Positions 26,545 through 36,537 are shown, numbered from the stretch's first letter. The stretch: DNA of 64,000 nucleotides from Mesorhizobium onobrychidis (GCF_024707545.1 NZ_CP062229.1:3515501-3579500), one strand, 5' to 3'. Program-made: numbers and translations. The notes: generated from the letters alone by a model not told the origin.

Positions 26545-27582
26545 TCAGCCGGCGAGGATACGCTCGATTGCCGGGCGGTTCAGCCCTTTCAGGCCGATGA
26601 CGACGAGGCGCGAGCGGCGATCGTCCTCAGTGGTCCAGGCGCGGTCGTAATAGTGATTGACGCGCGGACCGACAGCCTGCAGCAACAGCCGCATCGGCTT
26701 GCCTCCGACGTCGACGAAACCCTTGACGCGCAGCACGTTTTCTTCCTCGGCCGCCGTGGCGACGCGCAACGCCAGCTCATCGGGATTGGCGATCGACGGA
26801 ATGTCGATGACGAACGAGTCGAAGTCGTCATGCTCGTGATCGAGTTCGTCGTCGTGATGAGTCTTGCGGTTCTCGATGTCGTCCTCGACGGCAAGGCCAA
26901 GGCCGAGCAGCACAGACGGATCGACCTTACCCTGCGAGGTCGGTACGATCTTCACCGCGCGCGCGGTGTGCTCGCCGATGATGGCATTGGCACGGGCTGA
27001 GCCGGCGGCGTCCATCAGGTCGCTCTTCGACAATATAATCAGGTCGGCGCAGGCGAGCTGGTCCTCGAACACCTCCTCGACCGGATCGTCATGGTCGAGT
27101 GTCTCGTCCTGCGCGCGCTGCGCCTGCAGGGCGTCCATGTCGTTGGCGACGCGGCCATCGGCCAGCGCCGGTCCGTCGACCACGGCGATGACGCCGTCGA
27201 CCGTCACACGGCTCTTCACCGTCGGCCACTGGAAGGCCTGGACCAGCGGCTTGGGCAAAGCGAGGCCGGAGGTTTCGATCAGGATGTGGTCGACCCTCGG
27301 CGACAGCGACAGGATCTGGTCGAGCGCCGGGACAAAATCGTCGGCGACGGTGCAGCAGATGCAGCCATTGGCCAGCTCGACGATGTTTTCCTCAGGGCAA
27401 GTGTCGATGCCGCATCCCCTGAGGATCTCACCATCGATGCCGATGTCGCCGAACTCGTTGACGATGATGGCCAGCCGCTTGCCGCCGGCGTTTTCGAGCA
27501 GATGGCGGATCAGCGTCGTCTTGCCGGCGCCGAGGAAGCCGGTGACGACGGTGCAGGGCACGCGGGAGAGCGAGGCGGTCAT
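26545..27582 (-). CDS. cobW: CobW family GTPase / cobalt chaperone
   Basis: The 345-residue protein has a P-loop (GFLGAGKTTLI, near residue 15), the metal-binding GCICC motif in ELANGCICCTVADDF, and a His/Asp-rich loop (HHDDELDHEHDDFDS) before the C-terminal CobW_C domain. G3E GTPases of this kind deliver metals; next to cobN it is expected to supply cobalt. The start at 27582 overlaps the stop of the upstream gene as ATGA; a longer frame would read antisense to nothing recognisable and was rejected. Confidence 0.93.
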   Translation of the reverse strand: MTASLSRVPCTVVTGFLGAGKTTLIRHLLENAGGKRLAIIVNEFGDIGIDGEILRGCGIDTCPEENIVELANGCICCTVADDFVPALDQILSLSPRVDHILIETSGLALPKPLVQAFQWPTVKSRVTVDGVIAVVDGPALADGRVANDMDALQAQRAQDETLDHDDPVEEVFEDQLACADLIILSKSDLMDAAGSARANAIIGEHTARAVKIVPTSQGKVDPSVLLGLGLAVEDDIENRKTHHDDELDHEHDDFDSFVIDIPSIANPDELALRVATAAEEENVLRVKGFVDVGGKPMRLLLQAVGPRVNHYYDRAWTTEDDRRSRLVVIGLKGLNRPAIERILAG

Positions 27583-28013
27583 ATCTGATCCTTCAAAAGG
27601 TCGAGGGGAGGGATGCGGGCGACAAGGCCGCGCTTCAGGCAATCGGGGCGGCCGCGCCATGGAATGAGGCCGTCCGTCGAGGTGGCGAAGAGTTTTGCGC
27701 CAGCGACGAGATCGGCGCCGCTGGTCGCGGTCAGGTCGCCAAAGACATAGCTCCAGCAGCCGTCGCGCAGGATCGCGGCGCTCAGCCGGCGCTTGCAATT
27801 GCCGAGGCATTCGACGGTGCGGATATGGATATTTTCGCCGGATGCGGCGCGGCCCGTGTCTTCTGCGAGCAATTCGCCGGCGCGGGGATGGGCATCGGAG
27901 CCGGTCTCGTCACGACAGGAGGCGCAGACAATCACGGTGACGCCGGCCAAGGCTTCCCTATCGCCGGACAATACGCCCGCTGTCTCAGCCGGAAAACTGC
28001 TGTCGCGTTCCAA
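27579..28013 (-). CDS. DUF1636 family metal-binding protein
   Basis: The 144-residue product has paired Cys motifs, VIVCASCRDE and ECLGNCKRR, in a thioredoxin-like ferredoxin arrangement, so it may bind an Fe-S cluster or other metal. It is the first gene of the cob operon. The start is placed at TTG 28013, six bases after AAGGAG (28020-28025). An ATG at 28094 in the same frame was rejected because it lies inside the B12 riboswitch. DUF1636 genes often accompany cobW/cobN, but the role is unknown. Confidence 0.8.
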   Translation of the reverse strand: MERDSSFPAETAGVLSGDREALAGVTVIVCASCRDETGSDAHPRAGELLAEDTGRAASGENIHIRTVECLGNCKRRLSAAILRDGCWSYVFGDLTATSGADLVAGAKLFATSTDGLIPWRGRPDCLKRGLVARIPPLDLLKDQI

Positions 28014-28065
28014 ATCAGGCTCCTTGCCCGGAAAACCCGCCAGGCGATCGGATTCTATTGTCCTA

Positions 28066-28243
28066 GACGGCAGGTCTCCTGGCTCGCGGGTCATCGCCTT
28101 GGTGCCGCCTTCCCGGGATTTTCCCAGTGGTTATCGGCCTTGGCTCGTCGCTTACAGTTGCGGGGACAGCCGCGGATTTGAAATCGGGATTTCGCACCGC
28201 ATTCCCTCTTGGCTCCTCCCTTTGCCGAGAGGAGACCGTCTGA
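28066..28243 (-). promoter_or_regulatory. Cobalamin (B12) riboswitch controlling the cob operon
   Basis: Read on the minus strand the segment has the conserved blocks of the cobalamin riboswitch in order: GGTGCGAAATCCCG, the core GCTGTCCCCGCAACTGTAAG (28151-28170 region), and the B12 box GCCAGGAGACCTGCC (28069-28083). Adenosylcobalamin binding normally represses translation or elongation. The DUF1636 ribosome binding site lies about 45 bases downstream, so the switch can control the whole operon. Confidence 0.95.
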
Positions 28244-28248
28244 ACCGG

Positions 28249-28277
28249 ATTTAGTCTTGTGCAGGCAGTCGTGTCAA
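28249..28277 (-). promoter_or_regulatory. Promoter of the cob operon
   Basis: On the minus strand, TTGACA (28272-28277) is followed after 17 bp by CTAAAT (28249-28254). The predicted transcription start, near 28242, falls exactly at the 5' edge of the riboswitch and inside the 40-bp gap after the upstream gene. Confidence 0.65.
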
Positions 28278-28284
28278 CGCACGT

Positions 28285-29484
28285 CTACGACGCGGCAATG
28301 TTGGCGAGAGCCGAACCCAGATCACCGGCCGGCGTCACTTCGATGCGTTCCAGGCCGAGCCAATCCTGCATCAGCTTCAACTCTTCGAAGAGTTCGGCGG
28401 CGGTTTGCGGCGGGGCGCCGGGCTCGGCATAGGCGGCATGGACGCGCAGCACGCCGGCGGGGCGGTCGGCCTTGAGGTCGACGCGCGCCACGATCCCTTC
28501 GCCGAGCAGGAACGGCAGCACATAATAGCCGTACTGGCGTTTTTCGGCCGGGGTGTAGATCTCGATGCGATAGCGGAAGTCGAACAGTCTTTCCGTGCGC
28601 GCTCGCTCGAAGACGACCGGATCGAACGGCGCAAGCAAGGCGCGCGCCTCGATCTTGCGCGGAAAACGGGCGTCCTTATGAAGATAGGCGGGCTTGTCCC
28701 AGCCTTCGACGCCAACCGGCAAAAGGTCGCCTGCCTCGACCAGTTCCTCAATGCGGCCCTTGATGTCGGCGGGAGAGAGGCGGAAATAGTCGCGCAGGTC
28801 GCCCGCCGTCGCAACGCCGTGGGCGCGGGCGGAGATGCGCAGCAATTCGCGATGCGCATTTTCAGGGGAGGGCACTGGCAGGCCGAGTATTGCCGGCGGC
28901 AGTACGCGTTCCGGCAGATCATAAAGCCGCTCGAAGCCACGACGCGACGCGGTGGTGATACGGCCGGCCCAGAACAGCCATTCGAAAGCGTGCTTGGCGT
29001 CGCTCCAGCCCCACCAGCCGCCCGAGCCTTTCTGGCCTTCGAGGGCGGACGCGGCGATTGGGCCGCGCGACACTACCTCGCGGTAAATGTCTTCGATGTA
29101 AGTGGTGCGTTCGCGCCCCCATTTGGCCAGCCCGTTATACATTTCCTCGCCACGTTCGGCCCGCTCCATGCGCCAGCGCATCAGCGGATAGGTTTCAACC
29201 GGCAGAAAGGAGGCTTCGTGCGCCCAATATTCGAAGACCGTGCGCTTGCGCGTCACGGCGGCGTTGTCGAGCAGGGCAAGCGGGTAGGGGCCAAGCCGTG
29301 AATAAAGCGGCATATAGTGGGCACGCACCACCGCACTGACGGAATCGATCTGCAGCAGGCCGGTCCGGCCAAGCACACGGGCCAGATGGCGGCGATCGGG
29401 CGTGCTGCTGGGGCGAGGATCGGCAAACCCCTGTGCGGCAAGCGCGGTGCGCCGGGCCATGGCGAGCGAGATTTTTTCCTTCAT
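28285..29484 (-). CDS. YcaQ/AlkZ-like winged-helix DNA glycosylase
   Basis: The ~399-residue protein belongs to the HTH_42 family. Near residue 45 it has GLLQIDSVSAVVRAHYMPLYSRLG with the QID catalytic motif of YcaQ-type enzymes, then FEYWAHEASFLP and, at the C-terminus, APFDPVVFERARTERLFDFRYRIE and KRQYGYYVLPFLLGE. E. coli YcaQ removes interstrand crosslinks and bulky N7 adducts; the same role is likely here. The start is uncertain: ATG 29484 is used, with TTG 29514 and ATG 29460 possible. None has a strong ribosome binding site. Confidence 0.85.
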   Translation of the reverse strand: MKEKISLAMARRTALAAQGFADPRPSSTPDRRHLARVLGRTGLLQIDSVSAVVRAHYMPLYSRLGPYPLALLDNAAVTRKRTVFEYWAHEASFLPVETYPLMRWRMERAERGEEMYNGLAKWGRERTTYIEDIYREVVSRGPIAASALEGQKGSGGWWGWSDAKHAFEWLFWAGRITTASRRGFERLYDLPERVLPPAILGLPVPSPENAHRELLRISARAHGVATAGDLRDYFRLSPADIKGRIEELVEAGDLLPVGVEGWDKPAYLHKDARFPRKIEARALLAPFDPVVFERARTERLFDFRYRIEIYTPAEKRQYGYYVLPFLLGEGIVARVDLKADRPAGVLRVHAAYAEPGAPPQTAAELFEELKLMQDWLGLERIEVTPAGDLGSALANIAAS

Positions 29485-29819
29485 GCAGACGGCACTCTGT
29501 TGGCCTTCGACCAAGGTTGGGGCGAATGATTCCGCGTCATGCTAGCAGGGTTTTGGCGGCATCTATGTCAGGAGAGAAAACTGGAGTAAAAAGTGAAGGA
29601 AATCAAACAGGAGCGGATCGGACCAGTTTATCCCGATATGCCGCCCAGCACCGTGTTTTGAGCAAGGTTTGACTTGCTTCGCCGAAAGCGCTGCGCTAAC
29701 CCTCGCCGCGTTGCAGCATAGAGCCCCCTAAAACGGTTCAGTGGTTAAACTGTCACGCTTCCGCAAGTGGGTTCGGTGCTGTAATCAGAGTGGATTGGCC
29801 GCCAACGGAAAGCCGCAGC
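29485..29819. other. Intergenic region upstream of the nuo operon
   Basis: This 335-bp stretch separates the divergent ycaQ-like gene and nuoA and should hold the nuo promoter. A TTGACT at 29669-29674 is seen but no convincing -10 follows at normal spacing. A 36-codon frame from ATG 29565 exists but has no recognisable features. No hairpins or repeats stand out. Confidence 0.5.
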
Positions 29820-30753
<934 letters not shown>

Positions 30754-30757
<4 letters not shown>

Positions 30758-31365
30758 GCGGGATGATGAGCCTGAATGAACTCTCGACCTATCTCGGCGA
30801 GAAGCTGAGCGGCCGGATCGGCGAGGCGGTGTTTGCCTATAGCGAACTCACCATCTCGGTCGAGCCGCACGATCTGATCGAGGTGGTGACCTTCCTGCGC
30901 GACGATAAAAATTGCCAGTTCATCTCGATCATCGACGTGTGCGGCGCCGATTACCCGTCGCGGGCCAAGCGCTTCGATGTCGTCTATCATCTGCTGTCGC
31001 CGAAGCAGAATATTCGCATCCGCATCAAGGTCCAGGCCGACGAGGAAACGGTGGTGCCGTCGATCACCGGCGTTTATCTCGGCGCCGACTGGTTCGAACG
31101 CGAAACCTACGATCTCTATGGAGTGCTGTTTTCGGGCCATCCCGACCTGCGGCGGATTCTGACTGATTATGGCTTCGAGGGTCATCCGCTGCGCAAGGAT
31201 TTCCCGCTGACCGGTTTCGTCGAGGTGCGCTACGACGACGAGGCCAAGCGGGTCATCTACGAGCCGGTGGAGCTCAAGCAGGAATTCCGCAATTTCGATT
31301 TTCTCAGCCCTTGGGAGGGGACGGATTACGTCCTTCCAGGCGACGAAAAAGCCAAGACGAATTGA
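30754..31365 (+). CDS. nuoC: NADH-quinone oxidoreductase subunit C
   Basis: The 203-residue 30-kDa-type subunit has the signature [22 protein letters not shown] and [15 protein letters not shown]. It is separate from NuoD, unlike the NuoCD fusion of enterobacteria. The start is GTG 30754 overlapping the nuoB stop; ATG 30763 or 30766 are possible and would shorten it by three or four residues. Confidence 0.96.
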
Positions 31366-31374
31366 GACGCCAAA

Positions 31375-32565
31375 ATGGCTGAAACTTCCGTCCGCAACTT
31401 CAATATCAACTTTGGGCCTCAGCACCCTGCTGCCCATGGTGTTTTGCGGTTGGTTCTAGAACTCGATGGCGAAGTCGTCGATCGCGTCGATCCGCATATC
31501 GGGCTGTTGCATCGCGGCACCGAAAAGCTGATCGAAGCCAAAACCTATCTGCAAGCCGTGCCCTATCTCGACCGGCTCGACTATTGCGCGCCGATGAACC
31601 AGGAGCATGCCTTTGCGCTGGCCGCAGAGCGGCTGCTCGGCATCGAGGTGCCGAAGCGGGGCCAGCTGATCCGCGTGCTCTATTGCGAGATCGGCCGCAT
31701 CATGTCGCACATCCTCAATGTGACGACGCAGGCGATGGATGTCGGAGCGCTGACGCCGCCTCTCTGGGGTTTTGTCGAGCGCGAAAAACTGATGGTGTTC
31801 TACGAGCGGGCCAGCGGATCGCGCATGCATGCGGCCTATTTCCGGCCCGGCGGCGTCCATCAGGACCTGCCGCAGCAGCTGGTCGAGGATATCGGCAACT
31901 GGATCGACCCGTTCCTGAAATCGCTCGACGACCTCGACGCACTGCTGACCGGCAACCGCATCTTCAAGCAGCGCAATGTTGACATCGGTACCGTCTCCCT
32001 GGCCGACGCCTGGGCCTGGGGCTTTTCGGGCGTCATGGTGCGCGGCTCCGGCGTCGCCTGGGACCTCCGCAAATCGCAGCCTTATGAATGCTATGCCGAG
32101 ATGGATTTCGACATTCCGATCGGCAAGAACGGCGACTGCTTCGACCGTTACCTCGTGCGCATGGAAGAGATGCGCCAGTCGGCGAAAATCATGCGCCAGT
32201 GCGTCGACCTGCTGCTTGGCAAGGAAGGCAGCGGGCCGGTGTCAAACCTCGACGGCAAGGTGGTGCCGCCGAAGCGCGCGGCGATGAAGCGCTCGATGGA
32301 AGCGCTGATCCATCACTTCAAGCTCTACACCGAAGGCTACCGCGTGCCGGCGGGCGAGGTCTATGCGGCGGTCGAAGCGCCGAAGGGCGAGTTCGGCGTC
32401 TATCTCGTCTCGGACGGGACCAACAAGCCCTACCGCTGCAAGCTGCGCGCGCCGGGCTTCGCGCATCTACAAGCCATGGACTTTTTGTGCCGTGGCCACA
32501 TGCTGGCCGACGTCACCGCCGTTCTCGGCTCCCTCGATATTGTGTTTGGTGAGGTCGATCGGTGA
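31375..32565 (+). CDS. nuoD: NADH-quinone oxidoreductase subunit D
   Basis: The 396-residue 49-kDa-type subunit forms the quinone pocket with NuoB. It has [21 protein letters not shown] in two parts, [14 protein letters not shown] and a C-terminal [12 protein letters not shown]. The last seven codons, VFGEVDR, lie in a 20-bp sequence (32542-32561) repeated exactly at 32981-33000, beyond a small inserted gene. The TGA stop therefore seems to belong to the insert, and the ancestral stop is probably the TAG at 33002. Confidence 0.96.
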   Translation: MAETSVRNFNINFGPQHPAAHGVLRLVLELDGEVVDRVDPHIGLLHRGTEKLIEAKTYLQAVPYLDRLDYCAPMNQEHAFALAAERLLGIEVPKRGQLIRVLYCEIGRIMSHILNVTTQAMDVGALTPPLWGFVEREKLMVFYERASGSRMHAAYFRPGGVHQDLPQQLVEDIGNWIDPFLKSLDDLDALLTGNRIFKQRNVDIGTVSLADAWAWGFSGVMVRGSGVAWDLRKSQPYECYAEMDFDIPIGKNGDCFDRYLVRMEEMRQSAKIMRQCVDLLLGKEGSGPVSNLDGKVVPPKRAAMKRSMEALIHHFKLYTEGYRVPAGEVYAAVEAPKGEFGVYLVSDGTNKPYRCKLRAPGFAHLQAMDFLCRGHMLADVTAVLGSLDIVFGEVDR

Positions 32566-33000
32566 TTCGCCTTCTGAGCCCAACGTTAATCTTCATTGCT
32601 GTCGCAATGCACCCTGCATATGCATTCGAGTGCGGGGCGTCTATCGTTGCTTCCGACCTTGTGAAGCAGCACTTCAAGCTGAGCTACGTCACGCTTGGCA
32701 TGCAAGAAAGTGCGACAGCTGAATCTGCCGATGTCGATGCTTTCTATTTTAAGAGAGATACGTGCGAGTGTAGCGTCGCAGCGCCGGATGGCGCGAGTTT
32801 CTCTAAGGCGGAAGTATCAGCAGCCGCTTCCGGCAAAGCAGGGCTCGTGCGGCTAGTCGCTCGATTGACTGGCAAGTCCGGCGTTTGCCCGCCTGTCATG
32901 ACAAATTCGCCGACTTTCCACTGTTTCGACGGTACGGCGAAACTTTGTAAGGAGGCTGCAGCAAGATGACGAACCTATACGTGTTTGGTGAGGTCGATCG
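32542..33000. repeat. 20-bp direct repeats bounding an insertion between nuoD and nuoE
   Basis: GTGTTTGGTGAGGTCGATCG occurs at 32542-32561 (end of nuoD) and again at 32981-33000, immediately before the nuoE start. The repeat unit is exact, and flanking bases differ on both sides. Offset is 439 bp. The enclosed DNA is visibly less G+C-rich than the nuo genes. Confidence 0.9.
32562..32969 (+). CDS. Small secreted Cys-containing protein inserted in the nuo operon
   Basis: The 135-residue product has a clear signal peptide ([20 protein letters not shown], cleavage likely AYA|FE) and six cysteines in the mature part, including DTCECS, GVCPP, FHCF and KLCKE. This suggests a periplasmic disulfide-bonded protein. 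It is not a known complex I subunit and I do not recognise it. It starts with GTG overlapping the nuoD TGA (GTGA) and ends with an ATGA overlap to a mini-ORF. Composition and flanking repeats point to acquisition. Confidence 0.7.
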   Translation: MIRLLSPTLIFIAVAMHPAYAFECGASIVASDLVKQHFKLSYVTLGMQESATAESADVDAFYFKRDTCECSVAAPDGASFSKAEVSAAASGKAGLVRLVARLTGKSGVCPPVMTNSPTFHCFDGTAKLCKEAAAR

Positions 33001-33004
33001 CTAG
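32966..33004 (+). CDS. 12-residue mini-ORF carrying the duplicated nuoD tail
   Basis: ATG at 32966 overlaps the preceding stop (ATGA) and reads [12 protein letters not shown], ending at TAG 33002-33004, directly against the nuoE ATG at 33005. The perfect Shine-Dalgarno TAAGGAGG (32948-32955) stands 10 bases before it. The peptide itself is the nuoD tail; the likely role is delivering ribosomes to nuoE by coupling. Confidence 0.5.
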   Translation: MTNLYVFGEVDR

Positions 33005-34330
33005 ATGTCAGTCCGCCGTCTCGCAGAAGCCAGCCTCCAGCCAGCCGCCTTCGCCTTCAACCGGGCGAATGCGGCAGCGGCGAAGCAATGGATCAAGAAG
33101 TATCCCAAGGGCCGCGAGCAGTCGGCGATCATCCCCTTGCTGATGCTGGCGCAGGAGCAGGAAGGCTGGGTGACCAAGGCGGCGATCGAGACGATCTCCG
33201 ACATGCTCGGCATGCCCTACATCAGGGGGCTCGAAGTCGCGACCTTCTACACCCAGTACCAGCTCAATCCGGTCGGCACCCGCGCGCATATCCAGGTCTG
33301 CGGCACCACGCCCTGCATGCTGCGCGGCTCGGAAGCGCTGATGGATGTATGCCGCTCGAAGATCCATCACGACCAGTTCCACACCAACGACAAGGGCACG
33401 CTGTCGTGGGAAGAGGTGGAATGCCTCGGCGCCTGCGTCAATGCGCCGATGGTGATGATTTTCAAGGACACGTTCGAGGACCTGACGCCGGAGCGGCTTG
33501 CCGAGATCATCGATCTCTATGACGCCGGCAAGGGCGCCTCGGTGAAGCCGGGGCCGCAGAACGGCCGCATCACCTCCGAGCCGATCACCGGCCTGACGAC
33601 ACTGAAGAGCGAAAAGGCGATCCTGAAGACGACCCGCGACAGGGAAGCCAAGGCAGCCGCCAAGGCCGCCAGGGAGGCAGCACCAGCGGCAATTGTCGCG
33701 ACGCCGGCGGCTCCGGCCGTACAGGCACCTGCTGCCCCCGTTGCGCCGTCGAAAGCCAGCAAGCCGAAGACCGATGCGCCCGAAACCAGCCCGGCGCTGG
33801 AGACGCCTTCTCCGGCAAAGGTCGCACCAGAGACGGAAAAGGCGGCGAGCGTCAGAGCACCGCGGCATTCGGCCGCCAATGCCAACAAGGCCGCGCCGGA
33901 AGTCGAAAAGGTTTTGAAACAGCGCAGCGGTCCCATCACAAAGGCTGAACCAGCGGCCGCTTTCAAGGCGCCGGAAGCCAAGGGCACGCAGCTCGGCGCT
34001 GCCGGTAAGACGGCCGCCGCGAAGACGACCAATGCCAAGCCTTCGCTCGAGGACAAGAACCGTCCGGCCGGCATCGCAAGGCCGGCACTGGTCGACGATC
34101 TCAAGCTGATCTCGGGGGTCGGCCCGAGAACCGAAGGCGTCCTGCATTCGCTTGGCATTTTCACTTATGCGCAAGTCGCGTCCTGGAAGAAGGCCGAGCG
34201 CGAGTGGGTCGACGGCTATCTCAGCTTCCACGGCCGCATCGAGCGCGAAGACTGGGTCAAGCAGGCCAAGGCGCTCGCCAAGGGCGGGATCGCCGAATAT
34301 ATCCGCGTCTTCGGCAAGAAGCCGGTCTGA
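33005..34330 (+). CDS. nuoE: NADH-quinone oxidoreductase subunit E with C-terminal extension
   Basis: Residues 1-185 are the normal thioredoxin-fold NuoE with its [2Fe-2S] cluster N1a ([10 protein letters not shown] and CLGACVNAP). Then follow an Ala/Pro/Lys-rich linker (about 205-350) and a helix-hairpin-helix-like domain at about 361-441 ([20 protein letters not shown]). The total of 441 is more than double the E. coli subunit. The tail is shared with the protein at 35774-36463. No obvious ribosome binding site precedes the start; translation probably depends on coupling to the mini-ORF. Confidence 0.95.
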   Translation: MSVRRLAEASLQPAAFAFNRANAAAAKQWIKKYPKGREQSAIIPLLMLAQEQEGWVTKAAIETISDMLGMPYIRGLEVATFYTQYQLNPVGTRAHIQVCGTTPCMLRGSEALMDVCRSKIHHDQFHTNDKGTLSWEEVECLGACVNAPMVMIFKDTFEDLTPERLAEIIDLYDAGKGASVKPGPQNGRITSEPITGLTTLKSEKAILKTTRDREAKAAAKAAREAAPAAIVATPAAPAVQAPAAPVAPSKASKPKTDAPETSPALETPSPAKVAPETEKAASVRAPRHSAANANKAAPEVEKVLKQRSGPITKAEPAAAFKAPEAKGTQLGAAGKTAAAKTTNAKPSLEDKNRPAGIARPALVDDLKLISGVGPRTEGVLHSLGIFTYAQVASWKKAEREWVDGYLSFHGRIEREDWVKQAKALAKGGIAEYIRVFGKKPV

Positions 34331-34340
34331 GGAACGAACA

Positions 34341-35645
34341 ATGCTTCAGGACAGAGACCGCATCTTCAACAACATCTACGGCCGCTTCGACAAGTCGCTG
34401 GCCGGCGCGATGGCGCGCGGCGCCTGGGACAACACGCCCGGCATCATCGCCAAGGGGCGCGACTGGATCGTCAACGAGATGAAGGCTTCAGGCTTGCGCG
34501 GCCGCGGCGGCGCCGGCTTCCCGACCGGGCTGAAATGGTCGTTCATGCCCAAGCAGAGCGACGGCCGGCCGAGCTATCTGGTCGTCAATGCCGACGAATC
34601 CGAGCCCGGCACCTGCAAGGACCGCGACATATTGCGCCACGACCCGCACACGCTGGTCGAGGGCTGCCTGATCGCCGGCTTCGCCATGGGCGCGGTCGCC
34701 GCCTACATCTATGTGCGCGGAGAATTCATCCGCGAGCGCGAGGCGCTGCAGCGCGCCATCGACGAGGCCTATGAGGCCAAGCTGATCGGCAAGAACAACA
34801 CGTCCGGCTATGATTTCGACATCTACATGCACCATGGCGCTGGCGCCTATATCTGCGGCGAGGAAACGGCGCTGCTCGAAAGCCTCGAAGGCAAGAAGGG
34901 CCAGCCGCGGCTGAAGCCGCCATTTCCGGCCAATGTCGGCCTCTATGGCTGCCCGACGACGGTCAACAATGTCGAGTCGATCGCTGTTGCGCCGACCATT
35001 TTGCGCCGCGGCGCTGCCTGGTTCTCGTCCATCGGCCGGCCCAACAATGTCGGCACCAAGCTGTTCTGCATCTCCGGCCACGTCAACAATCCGTGCACCG
35101 TCGAAGAAGCGATGTCGATCCCGTTCCGCGAACTGATCGAGACGCATTGCGGCGGCATTCGCGGCGGCTGGGACAATCTGCTGGCGGTCATTCCGGGCGG
35201 CGCTTCGGTGCCGCTGGTGCCGGCGGAGCAGATCATCGACGCACCGATGGATTTCGATGCGCTGCGCGACCTGAAATCGGGCCTCGGCACGGCGGCTGTC
35301 ATCGTCATGGACAAATCGACCGACATCGTGAAGGCGATTGCCCGGCTTTCCTACTTCTACAAGCACGAGAGCTGCGGCCAGTGCACGCCGTGCCGCGAAG
35401 GCACCGGCTGGATGTGGCGGGTGATGGAGCGGCTGGTGCGTGGCGAGGCGCAGAAGCGTGAGATCGACATGCTGCTCGACGTGACCAAACAGGTCGAAGG
35501 CCACACGATCTGCGCGCTTGGCGACGCTGCGGCATGGCCGATCCAGGGCCTGATCCGGCATTTCCGCGGCGAGGTGGAGCGGCGTATCGACGAGTTTTCG
35601 CGCAATGCGCACCGGGCGGAGCCGGTGATGGTGGCTGCGGAATAG
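34341..35645 (+). CDS. nuoF: NADH-quinone oxidoreductase subunit F
   Basis: The 434-residue subunit binds NADH and FMN and cluster N3. It shows [16 protein letters not shown] (NADH), the FMN-site [13 protein letters not shown] and [13 protein letters not shown], and the cluster ligands [12 protein letters not shown]. The ATG at 34341 matches the family; an in-frame start at 34152 lies within nuoE and is rejected. Confidence 0.97.
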   Translation: MLQDRDRIFNNIYGRFDKSLAGAMARGAWDNTPGIIAKGRDWIVNEMKASGLRGRGGAGFPTGLKWSFMPKQSDGRPSYLVVNADESEPGTCKDRDILRHDPHTLVEGCLIAGFAMGAVAAYIYVRGEFIREREALQRAIDEAYEAKLIGKNNTSGYDFDIYMHHGAGAYICGEETALLESLEGKKGQPRLKPPFPANVGLYGCPTTVNNVESIAVAPTILRRGAAWFSSIGRPNNVGTKLFCISGHVNNPCTVEEAMSIPFRELIETHCGGIRGGWDNLLAVIPGGASVPLVPAEQIIDAPMDFDALRDLKSGLGTAAVIVMDKSTDIVKAIARLSYFYKHESCGQCTPCREGTGWMWRVMERLVRGEAQKREIDMLLDVTKQVEGHTICALGDAAAWPIQGLIRHFRGEVERRIDEFSRNAHRAEPVMVAAE

Positions 35646-35661
35646 AGACGAATTCGAAATA

Positions 35662-35722
35662 CGGGCGAGTGCCCGATTGGAATGCGGGCGAGTGCCCGAT
35701 TTGAAATACGGGCAAACGCCCG
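35662..35722 (+). repeat. Three tandem short hairpins after nuoF
   Basis: CGGGC-N4-GCCCG hairpins recur at 35662-35675, 35685-35698 and 35709-35722, within imperfect 23-24-bp units of the type GAAATACGGGCGAGTGCCCG. The loops are GAGT, GAGT and AAAC. They lie between the nuoF stop and the next gene in the operon. Confidence 0.8.
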
Positions 35723-35773
35723 ATTTGAGGAAACAGGCCGAGGCATACGGAAGAAACGACCAGGAGACCACCT

Positions 35774-36463
35774 ATGTCGCTGCATTCGAGACCCGATTAT
35801 TTGATGCCAGATTTGGACCCGTTCGAGAAGATGAACCAGGACCTGACCAGGCTGATGCCGAAGGAGATGGCCAGCGCCGTCAATCTTCTGGCGCACCCTG
35901 TCGCGGGTGCGGCAGCGATGTCGGCGCTCGGTATCGGGCTTGCCAATCATGCCTTTGGGGTGTGGATGGGCGTGCTCTCGGGCGCCGCCGAGGCCTCGCA
36001 GCGGCTCTTCCAGCCGATGGTCGACGATTTCGATGCCAGGATCGAACGCTTTTCGGAAACAGGGACAAGCTCCTCGACCAAGGCGCGGGCGGCGACGAAA
36101 ACCTTGATCGCCGAGGCGAAGTCCTTCGCCAGGGACGTGAATGACATAGCGGCGAACAGCATGGATGATGCACCGAGCGTGGTGGATGCGGCTGCCGCCC
36201 CGGCCGGGTTGATGCCCGAGGATTTCAAGCAGCCCAAGGCCATGGATCGCCCGGAAAATCCGGCCGACCTCAAGGCGATATCGGGCATCGGGCCGAAGCT
36301 GGAAGAGGTGCTGAACGGCTTGGGCATCTGGACTTACGGCCAAATCGCGGCATGGACGCCGGAAGAGATCGCCTGGGTCGACGATTATCTGTCGTTCAAG
36401 GGCCGCATCGGTCGTGACGACTGGCTTGGCCAGGCGGCGGTGCTGGCCGCGGCCAAACGTTGA
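35774..36463 (+). CDS. NuoE-tail paralogue encoded between nuoF and nuoG
   Basis: The 229-residue protein has an N-terminal helical, phasin-like part (about residues 20-130, with LMPKEMASAVNLLAHPVAGAA), a short linker, and at 165-229 a domain (DLKAISGIGPKLEEVLNGLGI ... YLSFKGRIGRDDWL in sense) clearly homologous to the NuoE C-terminal extension. Both contain the helix-hairpin-helix-like GxGPxxExVLxxLGI core. It is not one of the 14 canonical subunits. Its place inside the operon suggests an accessory or assembly role for complex I; this is inference. Confidence 0.8.
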   Translation: MSLHSRPDYLMPDLDPFEKMNQDLTRLMPKEMASAVNLLAHPVAGAAAMSALGIGLANHAFGVWMGVLSGAAEASQRLFQPMVDDFDARIERFSETGTSSSTKARAATKTLIAEAKSFARDVNDIAANSMDDAPSVVDAAAAPAGLMPEDFKQPKAMDRPENPADLKAISGIGPKLEEVLNGLGIWTYGQIAAWTPEEIAWVDDYLSFKGRIGRDDWLGQAAVLAAAKR

Positions 36464-36537
36464 ATTCAATGCCGGGCGCGGTTTCGGCTGCGCCCGGAAA
36501 GAAAGATTGCGGAATGTCCGCAGGGGTTTGAGACGAA

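Noticed and set aside
28014..28094. N-terminal extension of the DUF1636 protein from ATG 28094
   Set aside because: It would begin inside the B12 box of the riboswitch; TTG 28013 has a strong ribosome binding site.
29565..29672. 35-residue ORF upstream of nuoA
   Set aside because: Polar, featureless translation and no clear regulatory signal; kept only as a note on the gap.
32542..33000. Insertion sequence with target-site duplication
   Set aside because: No transposase and no terminal inverted repeats; the direct repeat is 20 bp and coincides exactly with the functional tail of nuoD.
35652..35725. CRISPR array
   Set aside because: The three units are contiguous, with no unique spacers and no cas genes.
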